Below, piece by piece: positions 19,836-32,459 of a stretch of DNA of 64,000 bases. Under the pieces are notes generated by a model. That model saw only the letters and a list, made by a program, of their open reading frames with translations. It searched no databases and was not told where the DNA came from. Within the stretch, counting starts at the first letter, position 1, and the number at the start of each line of letters is the position of its first letter. The translations under genes were made by a program, and so were the position numbers. Source of the DNA: Parelaphostrongylus tenuis. Lineage: Eukaryota > Nematoda > Chromadorea > Rhabditida > Metastrongylidae. The stretch is taken from NCBI GenBank assembly GCA_019055375.1, contig JAHQIW010000630.1, positions 1 through 64,000 of the forward strand, in the 5' to 3' direction.

Positions 19836-20282
19836 ATCCTTTTTATTTCTTTTTCTAAATGGATATGAAAAAATTGCAGGTAAATCATGGGAAAAGAACC
19901 ATGTAGTGATTTGGCGCGAAAGTTGCTCTATTGGTACAGCCACTGTCTAATTATAAGTGCAAAGCTCTGAACAAGTTCAATTCAGGGCTTAAGAAGTCCT
20001 TTCGTCTTTCTGAGGTTAACAAAATTCCTACTAGATTTGTCTGGAAAGCGCACCTTCCGGTGTACAACTAACGTCTTCTTGTACTGTAGATGGGATGTCA
20101 TGTTACGGCTAAGCTAGGGATCTATGGATGATATACCGAGTTAACATTCAACGAATGGAAAAAGGGCAGAATCCAAAGATTTACATAGATATCGGATACA
20201 GAAAAACGGATAGATAATCGCTCAATTCAATGCCGACAGCATATTTCAAGCCTTTTATGAGGGCTGTTATGGCACTTATACA

Positions 20283-20326
20283 GTGTTAGACACGTGCTTC
20301 AGTCTTTCGATCTCCTCAGTAAAAAC
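20283..20326 (-). ncRNA. Hammerhead-like motif (GUC)
   Basis: Minus strand: CTGAGGA (allowed N7), stem II with a GAAA tetraloop, GAA, GCACGTGT (core A15.1 is G) and C, then TAACAC. Stem I has three pairs next to the core. Confidence 0.5.
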
Positions 20327-20594
20327 GGTGCCTTTCGGCTACTCAACCCCTAGTTAAGGGAATCGAAGACGTACAAATTACACTCTTCCTAAGGTGACAG
20401 GATTATCGTGACGTTTTTTCTCAGAGTGATTGATTGCCGATTGTCGTATACTGCCGTAATACCCGTTAGCCAAGCAAACGATTATCGATAATCAATCACT
20501 TTGAAAAGAACCACGATGATCCTGTAACTTTATGCAGAGTGTAATTTGTACTGCTTTGATATCCTATAATAGGGGCAGCTAGCCGAAAGGCACC

Positions 20595-20637
20595 GTGTTA
20601 CTGATGATGCCGAAAGAGCGAAGCACGTGTTTAGAAC
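20595..20637 (+). ncRNA. Hammerhead-like motif (GUU)
   Basis: GTGTTA and TAGAAC form stem I (five of six including a wobble). CTGATGA is at 20601-20607 and GAA at 20620-20622. GCACGTGT (A15.1 is G) gives a GUU cleavage triplet. Stem II is weak. Confidence 0.5.
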
Positions 20638-20954
20638 TGTATAAGTGCCATAACAACGTCAGAAAAGGCTTAAAATATATTGTCATGATGTAATACATCG
20701 ACTGAGGTCTCAAAATAGTTGGTTCAAGTTTTCATTTCAATGTTAATTTTGAGGTCAGAAGACGAATATTACTCACTCCCTGGTGTTGTAAACTGGGGAC
20801 AGTCCGATGAATTACCATCTTTAGCCATCGAAAGAAAAATGTTGAACATTATGTCCTGTAAAATAGGAATTTTTGGTAAGACAAACATCAATCGTTCCTT
20901 TATAAGCATGAAAAAGTGCGATGAATTTTAATCGGCTCGATCGGCATCATTCAT

Positions 20955-21128
20955 ATGAAATATAATGGAAAGGAAAGTTATGAGTGTGTTATGAAGTGCT
21001 TGAAAGATATTTTCGAGAACCTCCATTTCTCTGTTTACTTCGGAAACTGTGACCTCCCAAAAGCAGCACGTATCGCTAACACTCGTGAATACAGTTTTGT
21101 GAGAAAAACGTTACGACGTGCTTTATAG
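20955..21128 (+). CDS. Short unrecognised open frame, 57 codons
   Basis: Starts MKYNGKESYECVMKCLKDIF and ends FVRKTLRRAL. Composition is protein-like (acidic/basic helix, FGNCDLPKAARIAN), but there is no splice context and no recognised domain. Frames of this length are expected by chance in a window this size. Confidence 0.2.
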   Translation: MKYNGKESYECVMKCLKDIFENLHFSVYFGNCDLPKAARIANTREYSFVRKTLRRAL

Positions 21129-21223
21129 ATGGTTTTTCACGAGTTGTTGTGATGACCATAATAGTTATTGATTGAATGAAACAATTGCAAGCTGATGATT
21201 ATTTGTGATCTTCAATCACAACA

Positions 21224-21397
21224 ATGCTGAGATTACAGCTAAACTTGGGAGCTTCAGTTGGGTTTCGGAACTCGCAATTGCTCTCTTCGCAAGCTCTTTT
21301 GTTATCCACTACGCCACGAACGTTATCTACTGGGCCTTCCTTTGATGCCTCTCTTTTAGTTATGTTTCAACCTTATCGTTGCTATGTATCTCAATAG
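21224..21397 (+). CDS. Short open frame with a mitochondrial-presequence-like start
   Basis: 57 codons beginning MLRLQLNLGASVGFRNSQLL. It is rich in Leu, Ser, Thr and Arg without acidic residues until late, as in a mitochondrial targeting sequence. A possible donor GTTATG lies at about 21358. No downstream exon could be tied to it. Confidence 0.2.
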   Translation: MLRLQLNLGASVGFRNSQLLSSQALLLSTTPRTLSTGPSFDASLLVMFQPYRCYVSQ

Positions 21398-21399
21398 TT

Positions 21400-22710
21400 T
21401 TGGATATTTTACATCACTCCTTCCCTTGAAAAAGATTAGGCAGCAAATAAAAGCCAAAACATCATTGTTGTTATTGGTCACGCAGAAGAGAATGTCTTGT
21501 GAAGAGTTGCGATGTATCTCTTAAACACTAAAGAAGAAAGCCATTCTGTGTCTTAGGAATCAATATAGAAGTTTCTCTTTATATAAGGAAGCAATACACT
21601 CAATGCATTCCTGTACGAAGGCTCACTGAGGAGTGGACTAGGTGGAGAAAAGATAAAAAACAAGAAAAAGGATGCAACCTTTGTTGAACTTTGAAAACGA
21701 GGTGCTTTGCTTTGGAATTGTTCAGTACTAAGTGGAAGTTTTTCAGTCTTAGAGGTTTGTTAGATTTTTGACTAACCCTTCAGGACGCAATGTGAGAGAT
21801 GTCATGTAGTACATGCATGGTCATTGGTTCAACCTAACATAAGGTTGACCAAGCCTTCCATTACCCTTTATGGGCAGAACATTGTCGATTAGGCAGAATA
21901 AATGTGCTGAGAAGCTCAGGATGGTATAACTCCCAGAAATCCTGCCATAATCTTGGTCTTTTTACTGACCAATCTCTACATCAAACAGCAAGGTATGACG
22001 TGAACTAAAAAATGTTGAGATACGATCAAAATGTGAGGCCTGATGTTTTTGTGTCATAGAGTCTCGACAATGTGTTGGATTGGCTGTTGTATTAGTTTCA
22101 AAAAACATATTGATTCCACATTTGCTACAGGATATGCCATTTATACCTATATGGACTTGAAGCCACTGGAAGTTGTTGATAATCACTACGCATTATTTCG
22201 GAAAGTGTGTTGTTTATAATGGTGTAAGAAGCTGTAATAAGCTATTGTTAAGCTGCTAATCGTGGATCTTTTTCATAAATGATCTAACTGAGTCGATGTT
22301 TGCTGAATAAATATTCTAGGCCAAAGATTTACAACATCAGTAAGATGTATGAAAATATGGGTCAGTAATATGCACTCTTTGTACGCCTACTCAAGGTACA
22401 AAATAAGCATATATTCACAAGAGGTTTTCATGAAGCCCTATATAGCATAATGAGCTTTTCAATTACATTCTCACTATATAGGCGATAAAAATATGCAACA
22501 AAGGGTTGAAGCATTCCCTTTTCATAAGCACTAAATTTGTCCATTGAAAACGTAGAATGTTAGAAGGCATCGACGTTTTTTCAATAAAGATACCTTTCAG
22601 AAGTCTGCTCAGTTATATTATTTTTTTGTCAACATAGCGTTCCAAAAATATAAAGTTCGCGTAATAATCACCAATAATCTCGCCATAAAGATCAGGTCAT
22701 GGACTAACTA
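21400..22710. other. Intergenic, no supported gene
   Basis: A minus-strand frame at 22186-21962 has a CSKCG pair and scattered His/Cys, but no splice sites or family match. The rest shows nothing. Confidence 0.35.
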
Positions 22711-22714
22711 TTTC

Positions 22715-23060
22715 GTAGGCGAAACACATTATTCTCTTTGTTGCTACGGCGTGCTAAGAAGGCTTTGCAAAAAATAGGCCTGAGCTTAGAACCATTTCTC
22801 AAGCTGTCGAGTGATTACTAATTATAGTGAAGAATCAAACATATACGAGAGCAGAGCATGATTCGCACTCTGGAGTGAAACGTTAATTTCTTGCTGTTAC
22901 AGCCCACTAGAATAGCCTTTCCAGAATCAAGCCCACCTTTGGGATATTCGTTTTCGAGTTCATGCTATCGAATGGCTCTTGCTAGTGTAATGAAAATTCC
23001 TCGTCGCAGGGAAAAGGCCTCCAAATACATGTGTATCAAAAATGACATGTGCCGTTCCCA
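22715..23060 (+). repeat. Dispersed 150-170-bp repeat, two units
   Basis: GAAACACATTATTCTCTTTG with TTGCTACGGCGTGCTAAGAA at about 22718, and GAAACGTTAATTTCTTGCTG with TTACAGCCCACTAG at about 22877. These are two units about 157 bp apart, each followed by an AAGGCC/AGGCCT-containing segment. Confidence 0.5.
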
Positions 23061-23609
23061 TAGGTTCAATGCATAGTGGCGGTTGGAATTCATCATAGAA
23101 AAGCAGCAGATTTCAAGTTCTGCTTGTGTCTCAACATTCTTCCTGGAGTAATTCGCTCAAGCAGCATTTAGCGGGGTGTATAGAGGAGAAGAAGTCTGCA
23201 AGTGGTAGCCGGATCGACAAGCAAATCCGAAGGCATTGCTTGTAACGGTTAGTAAGCGAGACAATAAACGTGAAGAAGTGCTGGGAATATCACAATGTTC
23301 AAAGACGGACATATCAAAAAAAAAAATGAAACACGGTAGGAACATGGTGGTTACTATGATGAACACAGGCATCCAACTGGTGGATATCAAGGCGCTCTTG
23401 CTTGAGCTCTAATACTTATCGAGCGAGCTTATTCAGAGTATCACGCCGTAATTGAGTTTTCCAGAATTCGCGTAATCCAATCATTTACATGTAAGACTGA
23501 ATTTGTATGCTAGATTTTTTGGAGCCAAACATGGCTTTAGGCCCTACTGTGACATCCGATATCTGGACAGTGGGTCCATTTTGCAAAATAACAAGCGATT
23601 TTGAATAAT

Positions 23610-24090
23610 ATGATTTCTCCATTGGATAACCGAGTTAGATGTAAGCCCATACTTGGCACATTAATTTTTGATAGGGAACCTGCTCATAAAACAGGAACAT
23701 ATTCTGAAGCAAAACAAATTATTTATGGTAATGTTCAGCTCTAAACGAACTTTATCCTTGGCCAAAGAACAAAGTGCCTGGCATGATAACCACATATAGA
23801 TTCTCTGTTCTAGACGAATATATCGTCGGGTTACATAAATGGAGCCAATGTAACATGTGCACTTTTCATTACAAGAGCAAAACTGGTTATGGATCCACAG
23901 ACTTTTTTTTAGCATTTTTCAGGTTCCACGTCGCATGTTAATGGTATACGAACCTTGCGACAGTTTCGTCAGTCTCATCAGTGCCACACGCCCCATACTA
24001 AGACCAGTAAAAGAGGAATATACCACAGTGGTGTCAAATGAAATATTGCGCAGTGCACCGCATTGCTTTCAGTCGATGTCTTGCGCCTGT
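23610..24090 (+). other. Two exon-like blocks, unrecognised
   Basis: An open block from ATG 23610 contains ILGTLIFDREPAHKTGTYSE and ends at a good donor (GTAATG at 23728). A block at 23923 follows TTTTTCAG and is open in two frames. The phases can be joined, but no family is recognised and chance is not excluded. Confidence 0.25.
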
Positions 24091-24599
24091 TAGTATTAAA
24101 AATCAGTCACATGAAGACAATGTTCAAATATATCAACTGCCGCAACACATCGGCTGAAAACAAACAGTGCAACACGAGATGTTTCGCTTATCGAGCGAGC
24201 AGTGTGGCGCGTTACCTCTTTGCCACTCTTAATATGGAAGTGTGATGCTAACGATACTAGCGAAACCGTCGAAACGCAAGTATACCACTAACATGCAATG
24301 TCAGACTTCGAAAAAAGAGCTAAAAAATTTCTGTGAAAACATACAAATGTGTTGGACAAGTTTTTAAAAATGAGTCGCATGAAGATGATGATCTTCTTTT
24401 GGCTCTTTAGGGATGGCAGTTGATCGATCGCTCAGCGCAACTCACAGAGAGAGCGTGATTTTCGTTATGCAATAAAGATTTTCTTCTTCTAATGAAGAGT
24501 GAACACCTTAGGTTTTTTGTGACACTCTGATACTCTATAATTTTTCTACGCGGTCATAAGTTTTTCGTAGATAGATATAGATTTTTGTACGTCAAAAAC

Positions 24600-24920
24600 A
24601 CTGAATGCGAAACCTAACCTTCTTTTCGCTCTCACAGAGTTCTGTGGTAACCTTCCGAGAAACGATCACAACATCAAAATTCTTAGCATTTGATCTACCG
24701 AATGATTAGTAAGAGTTTGGCAAAGAGCCGTATACGAGCCCCAACCGAGCAAGTAAAGCAAACTAAGTGCGAAACATAATTTTCATTTCGCTGCAACAAA
24801 GTAATAAAAAGGCTTCTTCAAAAAATAAATGTATTAACAAAATCGCAGAGATTTAAGCTTTTGAATGAATACCGAGTGTCTAAGAGAATAATTTTCTCCA
24901 GCGAGAAAGGCCTCAAGCAA
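24600..24920 (+). repeat. Dispersed 150-170-bp repeat, two units
   Basis: ATGCGAAACCTAACC at about 24603 and GTGCGAAACATAATTTTCAT at about 24768, about 166 bp apart. Both are followed by TTTCGCT and a CAACA/CACAGA segment. The array ends with TTTAAGCTTTTGAATGAA and CCAGCGAGAAAGGCCTC. Confidence 0.5.
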
Positions 24921-25137
24921 TCATGCACCTAAGCTGGTACACGTTGTTCCCTTGGGTTTAATTAATGCACATATTACAAAATAAAGAAATGTGAACAGTA
25001 TAGGAAAAAGTAACTCAGAGAAGTACCGTCTCGTCATACGGTACTTAATCAGATAATAGAACAGAAGTGAAAGCTTACAAACGAAGAAAGAGTTGATAGC
25101 TTCCTGGATGTGTGTAGGCTATACAAATTCTACAGCT

Positions 25138-25300
25138 CGGCGCGCTGGCACAGGGGTATGATCCTCACCCGCAGCACTCTTCGGCAGCCAATAACGAAAT
25201 CCCTACGAAACACCCCGGCCTGGCTTTCTCGAGATCGCAAGAAGACGAATCGAATATCAGAAGTACTGAGATCCGCAGAGTAGAAGAAGAACAAACACTG
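25138..25300 (+). mobile_element. tRNA-derived SINE (family S)
   Basis: GCACTCTTCGGCAGCCAATA, CTCGAGATCGCAAGAAGAC and AGAAGTACTGAGATCCGCA follow the same order as at 1976-2250 and 52566-52825. Confidence 0.6.
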
Positions 25301-25469
25301 TTATGCGGCTCAAATAAAGTGATTAAGTGTTTCGAATTTAAACGAACACCTTATGGGAAACTTGCGTCTGGGATCAAGTGTTTGATTTAAGTTAATAACC
25401 GATATGTGTCTACAAGGCCAACTCGCTGAAGGTGGGTTGCTGACTGCTTATGCTTAAGTTTATCAAAGA

Positions 25470-25590
25470 AGGGGTGGCAGTGAAGCGGTGGCCAGTGGAC
25501 GTAACGCAAGTTCAACTCCTGCCTAGAGTCGAATCCTTTGCATATCACTGAGCATTTCTGAGTGACTAATTGAAATAACATAATAATACT
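25470..25590 (+). mobile_element. Decayed SINE (family T)
   Basis: CAAGTTCAACTCCTG is a worn T arm. It is followed by AGAGTCGAATCCTTTGCATA and the AATTGAAATAACATAATAAT end that matches the family T body. Confidence 0.45.
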
Positions 25591-26539
25591 AAAAAACAGT
25601 GGAGCAAGCAAAGAATTTGTGCAAGCTATTCCTCAATTTAAAAGCAGATTATATGGCATTTCTATCAAATGATCTGTAATAATCAGAAAAAAAAGTGAAG
25701 TATTCGACTAGAGTAACTCACACTGAAAAACATTCGAGTGCAATCAGCCATTTCGTAATTTGTTTTGATTTCAACTTTGTAATTCAGGCTGAACAATCGC
25801 CAAGCAGAAGGGCTATGTGGGAACAGCCCTACCACCTAACTTTGCTTCAATACAGTTCAAACGTCGAGGATGGAATTATTGATTTCAAGTATTAGCGGTT
25901 TTGAATCTCATTCCCGTCTGGCCTTCCACATATTGAATGAATTTCAAGCTTCTATAGAAATGGATATCAAGTATTCCATCAGATAAATACTGCAGAGTTG
26001 GTGAAGATTATGAACAAATGAAGCTTTCTTGTTATGAAATTCTCTATAGACCTACATTTAACTTTACATAGTTAACGGAGCACCCCATTGAAGTGTTGTT
26101 ACAATGTGAGCATCTTCTCATACTGTTACGGCTCATATGAAATAATGGACAAACGGCTTAGTAAGACGAATCAACTTTTGAAACTGCATATTCGCGTCTG
26201 GTCTCCAGCACATTTTCCAATGGGAACCTTTGATCAACTACGCAGAAATCTAAGAAGAGTTTCACTCCAAAAAATCTTCAAAAATTGTTATCTCATATGC
26301 TTCTGTTCGAAGGGACTCTAAAGTTCTTACTAGAGGAGAAGAACAGATTTTTCCTTTTGAAGTTAAAGTTGCGATAGAAACCGTTGAAAGAAACTCAGAT
26401 TTGGGAGCAGATAACAACATAGTTGACTTCTTCGTGGCTGAGCACTATAAGCTACTTGAGTTTCAAGCAGCCTATGTGACCTTTTGCCTGGGAAAATAAA
26501 CATCTCAAACAATTAAAGGAACTGGTCATTCTGTTCAAG

Positions 26540-26690
26540 ATGAATAACCGAAAGATCTTCAGAACTATCGCCCGACAAGTTCGCTGAATGTTTTTCACAA
26601 GCTAATGAAGGAAAAGGTCCTACCGAGCGTATACAGGACTTTAGATCAGGTACAGTCACTTGAGGAGGCGAGATTCTAACACGTAATCAT
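26540..26690 (+). pseudogene. RTE-type LINE reverse transcriptase fragment
   Basis: Reads NYRPTSSLNVFHKLM and then RTLDQVQSLEEARF. This corresponds to the NYRPI..L...YK.. and LDE.QP.EQAGF segments at the start of RTE reverse transcriptases. Stops and frameshifts follow immediately. Confidence 0.55.
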
Positions 26691-26699
26691 CACATGAAC

Positions 26700-28795
26700 T
26701 ATATACCCCTTATTCTGGATCATTTCTCTCTTCTTTGATGATCATTCACTGCGAAAAGGCTTTTAAGCTTCATAACGAGTAAACTTCTATCAGAGTTTGC
26801 GACTAAGGAGCGAAACAGTTGTTTATGAGAGCTAATTGTTATCATAATTTTTTATTTTATTTAACAAATGATTATAAAAAGATAACTATCATAAGTGAAC
26901 TTGGATACTACAGTTCATCTGTAGGACGACTTCTGTAGTAACCTGAAAAGAGGTCTGACATGATGACGTCATTTGGCCAAAGCTGTTTACTCTCGTATAA
27001 CAGGTGATAATGAAATTATTCGTTTAAGACGAGAACAGTATACGCATCATGAAGGGTTAGCATCGAATTTTCATTCCTATCATTGCCATCTTTACGGAAA
27101 CCACGTCAAAAAATGCAAAGAAAGCTTGGACTATACACAAATCTAGTGGAAGCCTAACTCAGGAAAATCCATATTGCGAGTAAGCGATTCCAAACGTTGT
27201 TACTTTGCTCAGAGGCATCACCTCGTATTTAAGGGAAAGGATAGCATCAAAGACTGTTTTCAATGTTCTTGCTACAAGGAGTTCGCAACTCAGATATTCC
27301 AAATGTTTTCTATCTTCGACTTCTAGGAAAATTTGTCTCCTGAACGAAACATGGATATGTCGATCAGTCAATGGGAACAGTAGACGGTATATGCAAGGGA
27401 AGAAATGTGGAGTAACCTCTAAGAAGATTCACCATTGTTTGATATGGTTAAAGAAATTGTAGACTGTGATTCTATTTGAAGATTAGCAGAAAACCACCGT
27501 AACTAACTACTGATGAAAATTCTACTTAGGGAAGTGCTTCGGTGTTTTATTCCTTCGTTATGATTCAATAAGGAACCATGTTTATTGCGTATCCCGCGAT
27601 AATCATGAAATGCTTCTTTTAACGTGCTTACAAGTTATTCCTTCATAAAAGATTCTTCAGTATTTATAAGGTGTTTGAAGTGTTGTGAGAGAAAAAAAGG
27701 CACTGTGCAGACGAATAATTAATTGCCTGAAGAAGCTTTAGAAGTGTTGTGCTGCCGAAAATGTGCTTCTTCTTTTGATTCTTTAGTTGTTGAATGAGCA
27801 TCGGTTGAAATTAAATACATTTCCAACTGATTTTTGCTGAAAGCAATGATGATTTTCAAACCCTTCCCTCTCTACCAGTAATGCTTCTGTTTTTTCTTAT
27901 GAGACTTTTCAAGCCAACGTGGTGCTATACTTGTAAAAACGTTTCCCTGGCCAATCATATTTTAAAACGTTATCCGTTTAGATCGCTAAGTCCAATTTGT
28001 GCAGAAAAAGATCTGCACAATTTTTTTTATTGCATTTTTCTTCTTTTTATTCCACGATCTTAGTTGGACATTAGTCAAGATGGCAACAAGGACAGTGAAT
28101 ATCGACCGAAATCTGGTATCAGGACTCGAGAAGATCCGTAATGTAGCGACTAGAAGCTCATGGATGGAGAATTAAGATGGCCTTAATTCGAGACTTTTCT
28201 TGGTTTTCAAAAGGGCTATTGTATTACGCTGTAGCGGTAGAAATAAGATTATGTTTGTTATTCAGTTTGCCTTTTGCTCAGCTAAGACTTGTGGATCGCT
28301 TCTTATTGGACTACACTAAGCTCGTTCAATAGCCCAAATTCCAACAAATTTGAAATTCATACTGGATGCAGAAAAGGTTTTATAGCGCACTGTGAGAGCA
28401 AAAATAAATATACGTTTCACATTCGAAGTTTTCTTCGCACATGGAAGTTATATATGCACAAAAACATATAAACTTGCACAGGAAATCATATTCAGTCAGG
28501 ATAGTACAAAGGACTTAAGGAATCTCCCAGAAGAATGAAAAAATCTTTGTTAAAGAACCAAATTGCGCACCAATAGCGATGTGGATCATGCCACCGTCCT
28601 TAAAAAATCAATGTGGTATTGTAATTTGAACCTGCGAATACTTTCTCATCTTTCAACAGTTTTTGACATGCATTTTAAGAAAAAAATAGGAATTGTAACA
28701 AAAAAAATCTGCTTAGCTGTTAGATTCAAGAAAATATAAAAACGTTCTCGATTATCCTGACCATCATTTAAGTCAATTTGATTGCTTATAAAAAA
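26700..28795. other. Intergenic, no supported gene
   Basis: Overlapping open frames on both strands at 27159-27462 and a plus frame at 27881-28063 have no splice context or recognisable domain. Confidence 0.35.
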
Positions 28796-28802
28796 TTCCA
28801 TT

Positions 28803-28807
28803 GCTAT

Positions 28808-28853
<46 letters not shown>
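28803..28853. repeat. (TA)n microsatellite
   Basis: Interrupted TA repeat; the two open frames reading IYIYIYIY across it are artefacts of the repeat. Confidence 0.9.
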
Positions 28854-28856
<3 letters not shown>

Positions 28857-28999
28857 TTTTGCGACCCCAGCTATTCGATCGCAGAGATTCACAACAGAAA
28901 CCAATTTTCGTCATTTAATCAAAGCTTCTTTCCCCATTTTGAAGGAAAAAACCTTAAGATTCTTTGTGTTTTCCTGGTACGCCATAATTTTCTTCACAT

Positions 29000-29330
29000 G
29001 GTCATATGCTTTCCGTGCATATATATCTTTTATGTACGAATAAAAACATAATCTAACGAGTGCAAAACATAATTCTCTTTTCGTTCGTGCAGCGGTGTTC
29101 TATGCAAATTTTTCTAGAACCCAATATTAGCAACAGAAAAGGCGAAACTTACTATCGAATGGTTATTGAAAGCTCAGTGAAAAGCCATCCACAGATCCAA
29201 CTCAGCAAACAAAGCAAACTGGGTGTGGACAGACCATTATTTTGCTGTTACAACGCAATAAGAGCTTCCGAATAATCATCAAAAATTAAATAGGAGGTTT
29301 CTTCTAGCGAAAAGGCCTCTAGAAGTTCGT
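29000..29330 (+). repeat. Dispersed 150-170-bp repeat, two units
   Basis: GTGCAAAACATAATTCTCTT at about 29049 and a second unit with TTATTTTGCTGTTACAACGC at about 29236. It is followed by CTTCTAGCGAAAAGGCCTC, as at 24900. Confidence 0.5.
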
Positions 29331-29849
29331 GTCTTCAAATGGATATGCGCGGTCCCGAAAGGGTTAATATGGTGTGAAAGGTTTTTTGTGTAGCACCTAG
29401 ATTGATGTTATATTTGATACAAAACCGATTTCCCTATATTGAATAAGAAGGCTATTAAGAGAGCAAAGTAGAGAATCAAAAAATAAGAGGGAAATAACAG
29501 AAGTCAGCAGTGAGAAAAAATGTTTGTTAAGCTGAGGATTGTATTCAAACTTGGTCAGAAGAAAAAACTGAGGGTAAGGATTCTCGTGAAATACACAACA
29601 AGCGGAGAAATTCACTGGCGAATTAGAACTGAAAGTATAGAAGGCAAATCTGAGAACGTAATCTGAGTTTTTTAGTACTTAGAAACCTGCTAACACATAT
29701 TTAGCCATTGAGATAGATTAAGTTCTTGTGTCCTATAGAAGATAACATCAAAAGGACGAAATTATCATAGTCGTAACCGGGACTAAGTATACCTTGCAAA
29801 ACTAAGTCGTAACAGCTGATCAGGATGAAAATTTCTGTGTAAAATATGT

Positions 29850-30060
29850 GAACACCAATAATCAGGCATTTGACTCTCTAACGTCTTTATGCCAAAATTA
29901 CTCCAGCGTTGTGATTCAAAGTATGTTTCATCTCGTAGTTAACTTCTTGATAAAACAAAAGTCACTGGAATCTTCAGGTCTATAAAAAAATTCTGATTGA
30001 TCTCAAGATGGTGAGCCATGAGTTCGCAAAACATTTCCACAAGAAGCCATCGATATTTGT
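29850..30060 (+). pseudogene. Possible RTE reverse transcriptase fragment
   Basis: NQAFDSL and, about 100 bases later, YKKILIDLK resemble the KAFDSVE and FYKNIIIDVK segments of the RTE palm region at the right spacing. It is heavily decayed. Confidence 0.3.
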
Positions 30061-32030
30061 GGGCATCTGGAAGATTACCATATTACTTGGACAATTTTAC
30101 AATGGCCGCAATTGCTGGCACATGTTCTTTTAGCTGAGCCCCGAGGAAGAAAAGCCATACTGCTCGAATGACAAACAGGTGAGTTCACACTTCCTAATAT
30201 AGTCGTGAATAGGCACCCACAAATGGTAACTATTAGATTGTGAAACAGAAGTTTGTTGCCAATGATTTGGCATTAAGAGATGGATTTTAATACTAATAAA
30301 ATCTATTAGTCATCTTATTATTATCAAAAGATGTTGGTCAGGTTCCTAAGTACTTCCATAAAACTTGAACTAACTGACGTCAACTGGACTCAAAACGTCG
30401 TGGCTTTGAAAGAGACGAAAATGTGGAATATCACGCGAATGAAAGTTGTTTGAGAACCTATTATAAGCCAGTGAATAGAGCGGAACAAGCAAGTAATTAT
30501 TTGAGTTACTTAGGCTTCTGAGGACATCAGAGGAAGCAGTTAACAACCTGTTCCACGCCTATCCAAAAAAAGTCTTTTCTTTATTACTTTCCTATTTATT
30601 GTCCGTAACATTTCCGCAGATATTCATCGTCAATTGAATAGTCTCTTACACTATCTTATTGCCCATATATATCGTTGCATAGAGTGCTTAATACTCCGTT
30701 CTCAAGGCTTCATCGACTTTTCTCAGAAATGACTGAAAGAAGCCTACCCAGAAACCTCGCGCTGACCTGCAGAGATTTCCATTTAAATGTGGTGAAGGAT
30801 CTGTGAATACCATATCACGGTTACTGAATTCAAATGCATCGATGAGACACGATCATCGTGGTTTCGAAGAGGTCATATACATCAAACGCGCTGTGCAAGC
30901 GCTTCAATTGGTCAAAAGAGGCTATCACTCTGTAAATAAACTTTAGAACAATTTTTTCTTAGCAAGAAAAAATGCAACCACAAGGATACTGAGGAGATAT
31001 GGGTAAGATTGAAAACCTCAGGTCGACTTCAAACTTCTCATAACATGATTCAGAGACTCACGTGCTATCTAAGACACTATCAATGTAAATAAAAATTGAG
31101 GCTTAATGAGGATTACTGTCTTTTTGATAAAAATGACGTGTTTATAGCAGTAGAAAGCAAGTCCATTCACAGCGGTGCCTTATTTATTTATGATAGGAGT
31201 AAAGGCGAGGATCTATGGGATATTACGAGATGTTGCGAAATATATCTCTGAACATCTGAAGAGTGAACGCTCCTCAACTCTCAGAAAGGTCCGATGCTAA
31301 ACAAGATTACACTTTCGAAGAGGTGAAGTTATTGATATACATGAAGTTAATATAGAGGGACCATAGATGTTGAAGGGCTAGCGTTCTGGAAAGAGAACAA
31401 AGCTGAAAGGAAAAAAATGTCGGTGGTAATTTTTTGAGTAGAGCATTTCGCTGTGTGACTTTATATTGACGGCTAAATTATTTATCGTCAAAATGCAGCT
31501 AATAACAGATCGATTTTATAAATTTTCTTCACTACAAATCTGCATTATCTTTCAAGGAACTGAGCAGCATTATCAAATATCTCTTCGGCACACGTTCGAA
31601 TTGAAATTGCAAGTGCGAAGCTTGGAACGAAACTTCGAACACGTGTTTTCATGGCGTGCTGATGCACTCTATTCAATATCGTGGTAAACTGAAAACCAAA
31701 CTTCCACTAAACGTCGGCAGTCATAACGAAAACTCTCTTACGGACTAACTTTTTTAACGTCTGCGTGAATTTGATAAATCTTCTTTTAAAGGTGACGATT
31801 CTTCCTTCAGAGCGTGTACTTGGTATACCATAACAAATCTAGTTTTTCAGTCAACATTTCGTACTATTAGTGAAAATCAATCTCAAAAATTAACTTAAAT
31901 GTCTATTAAAAGAGGAAAACCCGTTGTTTGACTTATATGGGAATGTTACCGGTGCGGACATTTGAGACGATATAGGTAGACATTTTAAATAATTTTTGGA
32001 ATAGATTTCCACTATATATATATATAGGCG
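30060..32030. other. Intergenic, no supported gene
   Basis: The open frame at 31466-31687 has no support. Nothing else recognised. Confidence 0.35.
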
Positions 32031-32034
32031 ACAG

Positions 32035-32345
32035 GCTTTTGAAGATAAGATGCACCGGACACGTAATGCGTTTTAACGACAACCGATGAACGAGAGCCGT
32101 AACCGAATGGATGCTTCGAAATGACATATGCAACTCAAGAAGATCACCTACTCGATTGAGTGATTTTCCCAAAAAACCCATGAAGAAAGATACGATGCCC
32201 AACGACGATTTCAGGGATAGGAGTGGACCCACTGGGTTATTTTCAAGTGATAAGAAGAATGGAAGTTTGCTGTTAGCCTATCTAATCACTCGATGATGAA
32301 CAGAACGATAGGTGATAGAGTCGATAAGGATGCACTGGCTGAACA
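32035..32345 (+). pseudogene. RTE-type LINE C-terminal fragment with tail
   Basis: CTGHVMRFNDNR, a stop, then TRAVTEWMLRND and RSPTRLSDFPKK. This is the same end of the ORF as at 53642-53345 but in plus orientation and more decayed. The end CACTCGATGATGAACAGAAC followed by GATAGGTGATAG matches the RTE 3' tail. Confidence 0.65.
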
Positions 32346-32371
32346 ATTAGATTTGACATCGTATAGTATGT

Positions 32372-32410
32372 CTATAGCCTGAGGAAGGCGTAATCGATAC
32401 GTCAGCTAGC
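32372..32410 (+). ncRNA. Decayed hammerhead-like motif
   Basis: CTGAGGA (32379-32385), then GATACGTC where GAAACGTC is expected, then AGCTAG. A GAA-to-GAT change and loss of one stem I base suggest inactivity. It lies about 70 bp beyond the RTE tail. Confidence 0.3.
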
Positions 32411-32459
32411 CCTTTAGAGATAGAGAAGATATACCAATCGTGCAGGCTTTGAAAAAAAA

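Larger units (their letters stand above)
20225..20710. mobile_element. Foldback element B4
   Basis: Inverted arms: GCACTTATACAGTGTTAGAC against GTATAAGTGCCA, and AACGGTGCCTTTCGGCTA against TAGCCGAAAGGCACCG. TTACACTCT is inverted at AGAGTGTAA nearer the centre. Each arm carries a hammerhead motif. Confidence 0.75.

Noticed and set aside
24980..25060. Small palindrome around AAGTACCGTCTCGTCATACGGTACTT
   Set aside because: An isolated imperfect inverted repeat of about 10 bp per arm with no ribozyme core and no second copy.
28782..29051. Two overlapping frames at 28.8-29.05 kb
   Set aside because: Driven by the (TA)n microsatellite.
31466..31687. Plus-strand frame vaguely resembling a mariner N-terminus
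   Set aside because: Only scattered residues agree; no terminal repeats or downstream transposase sequence.
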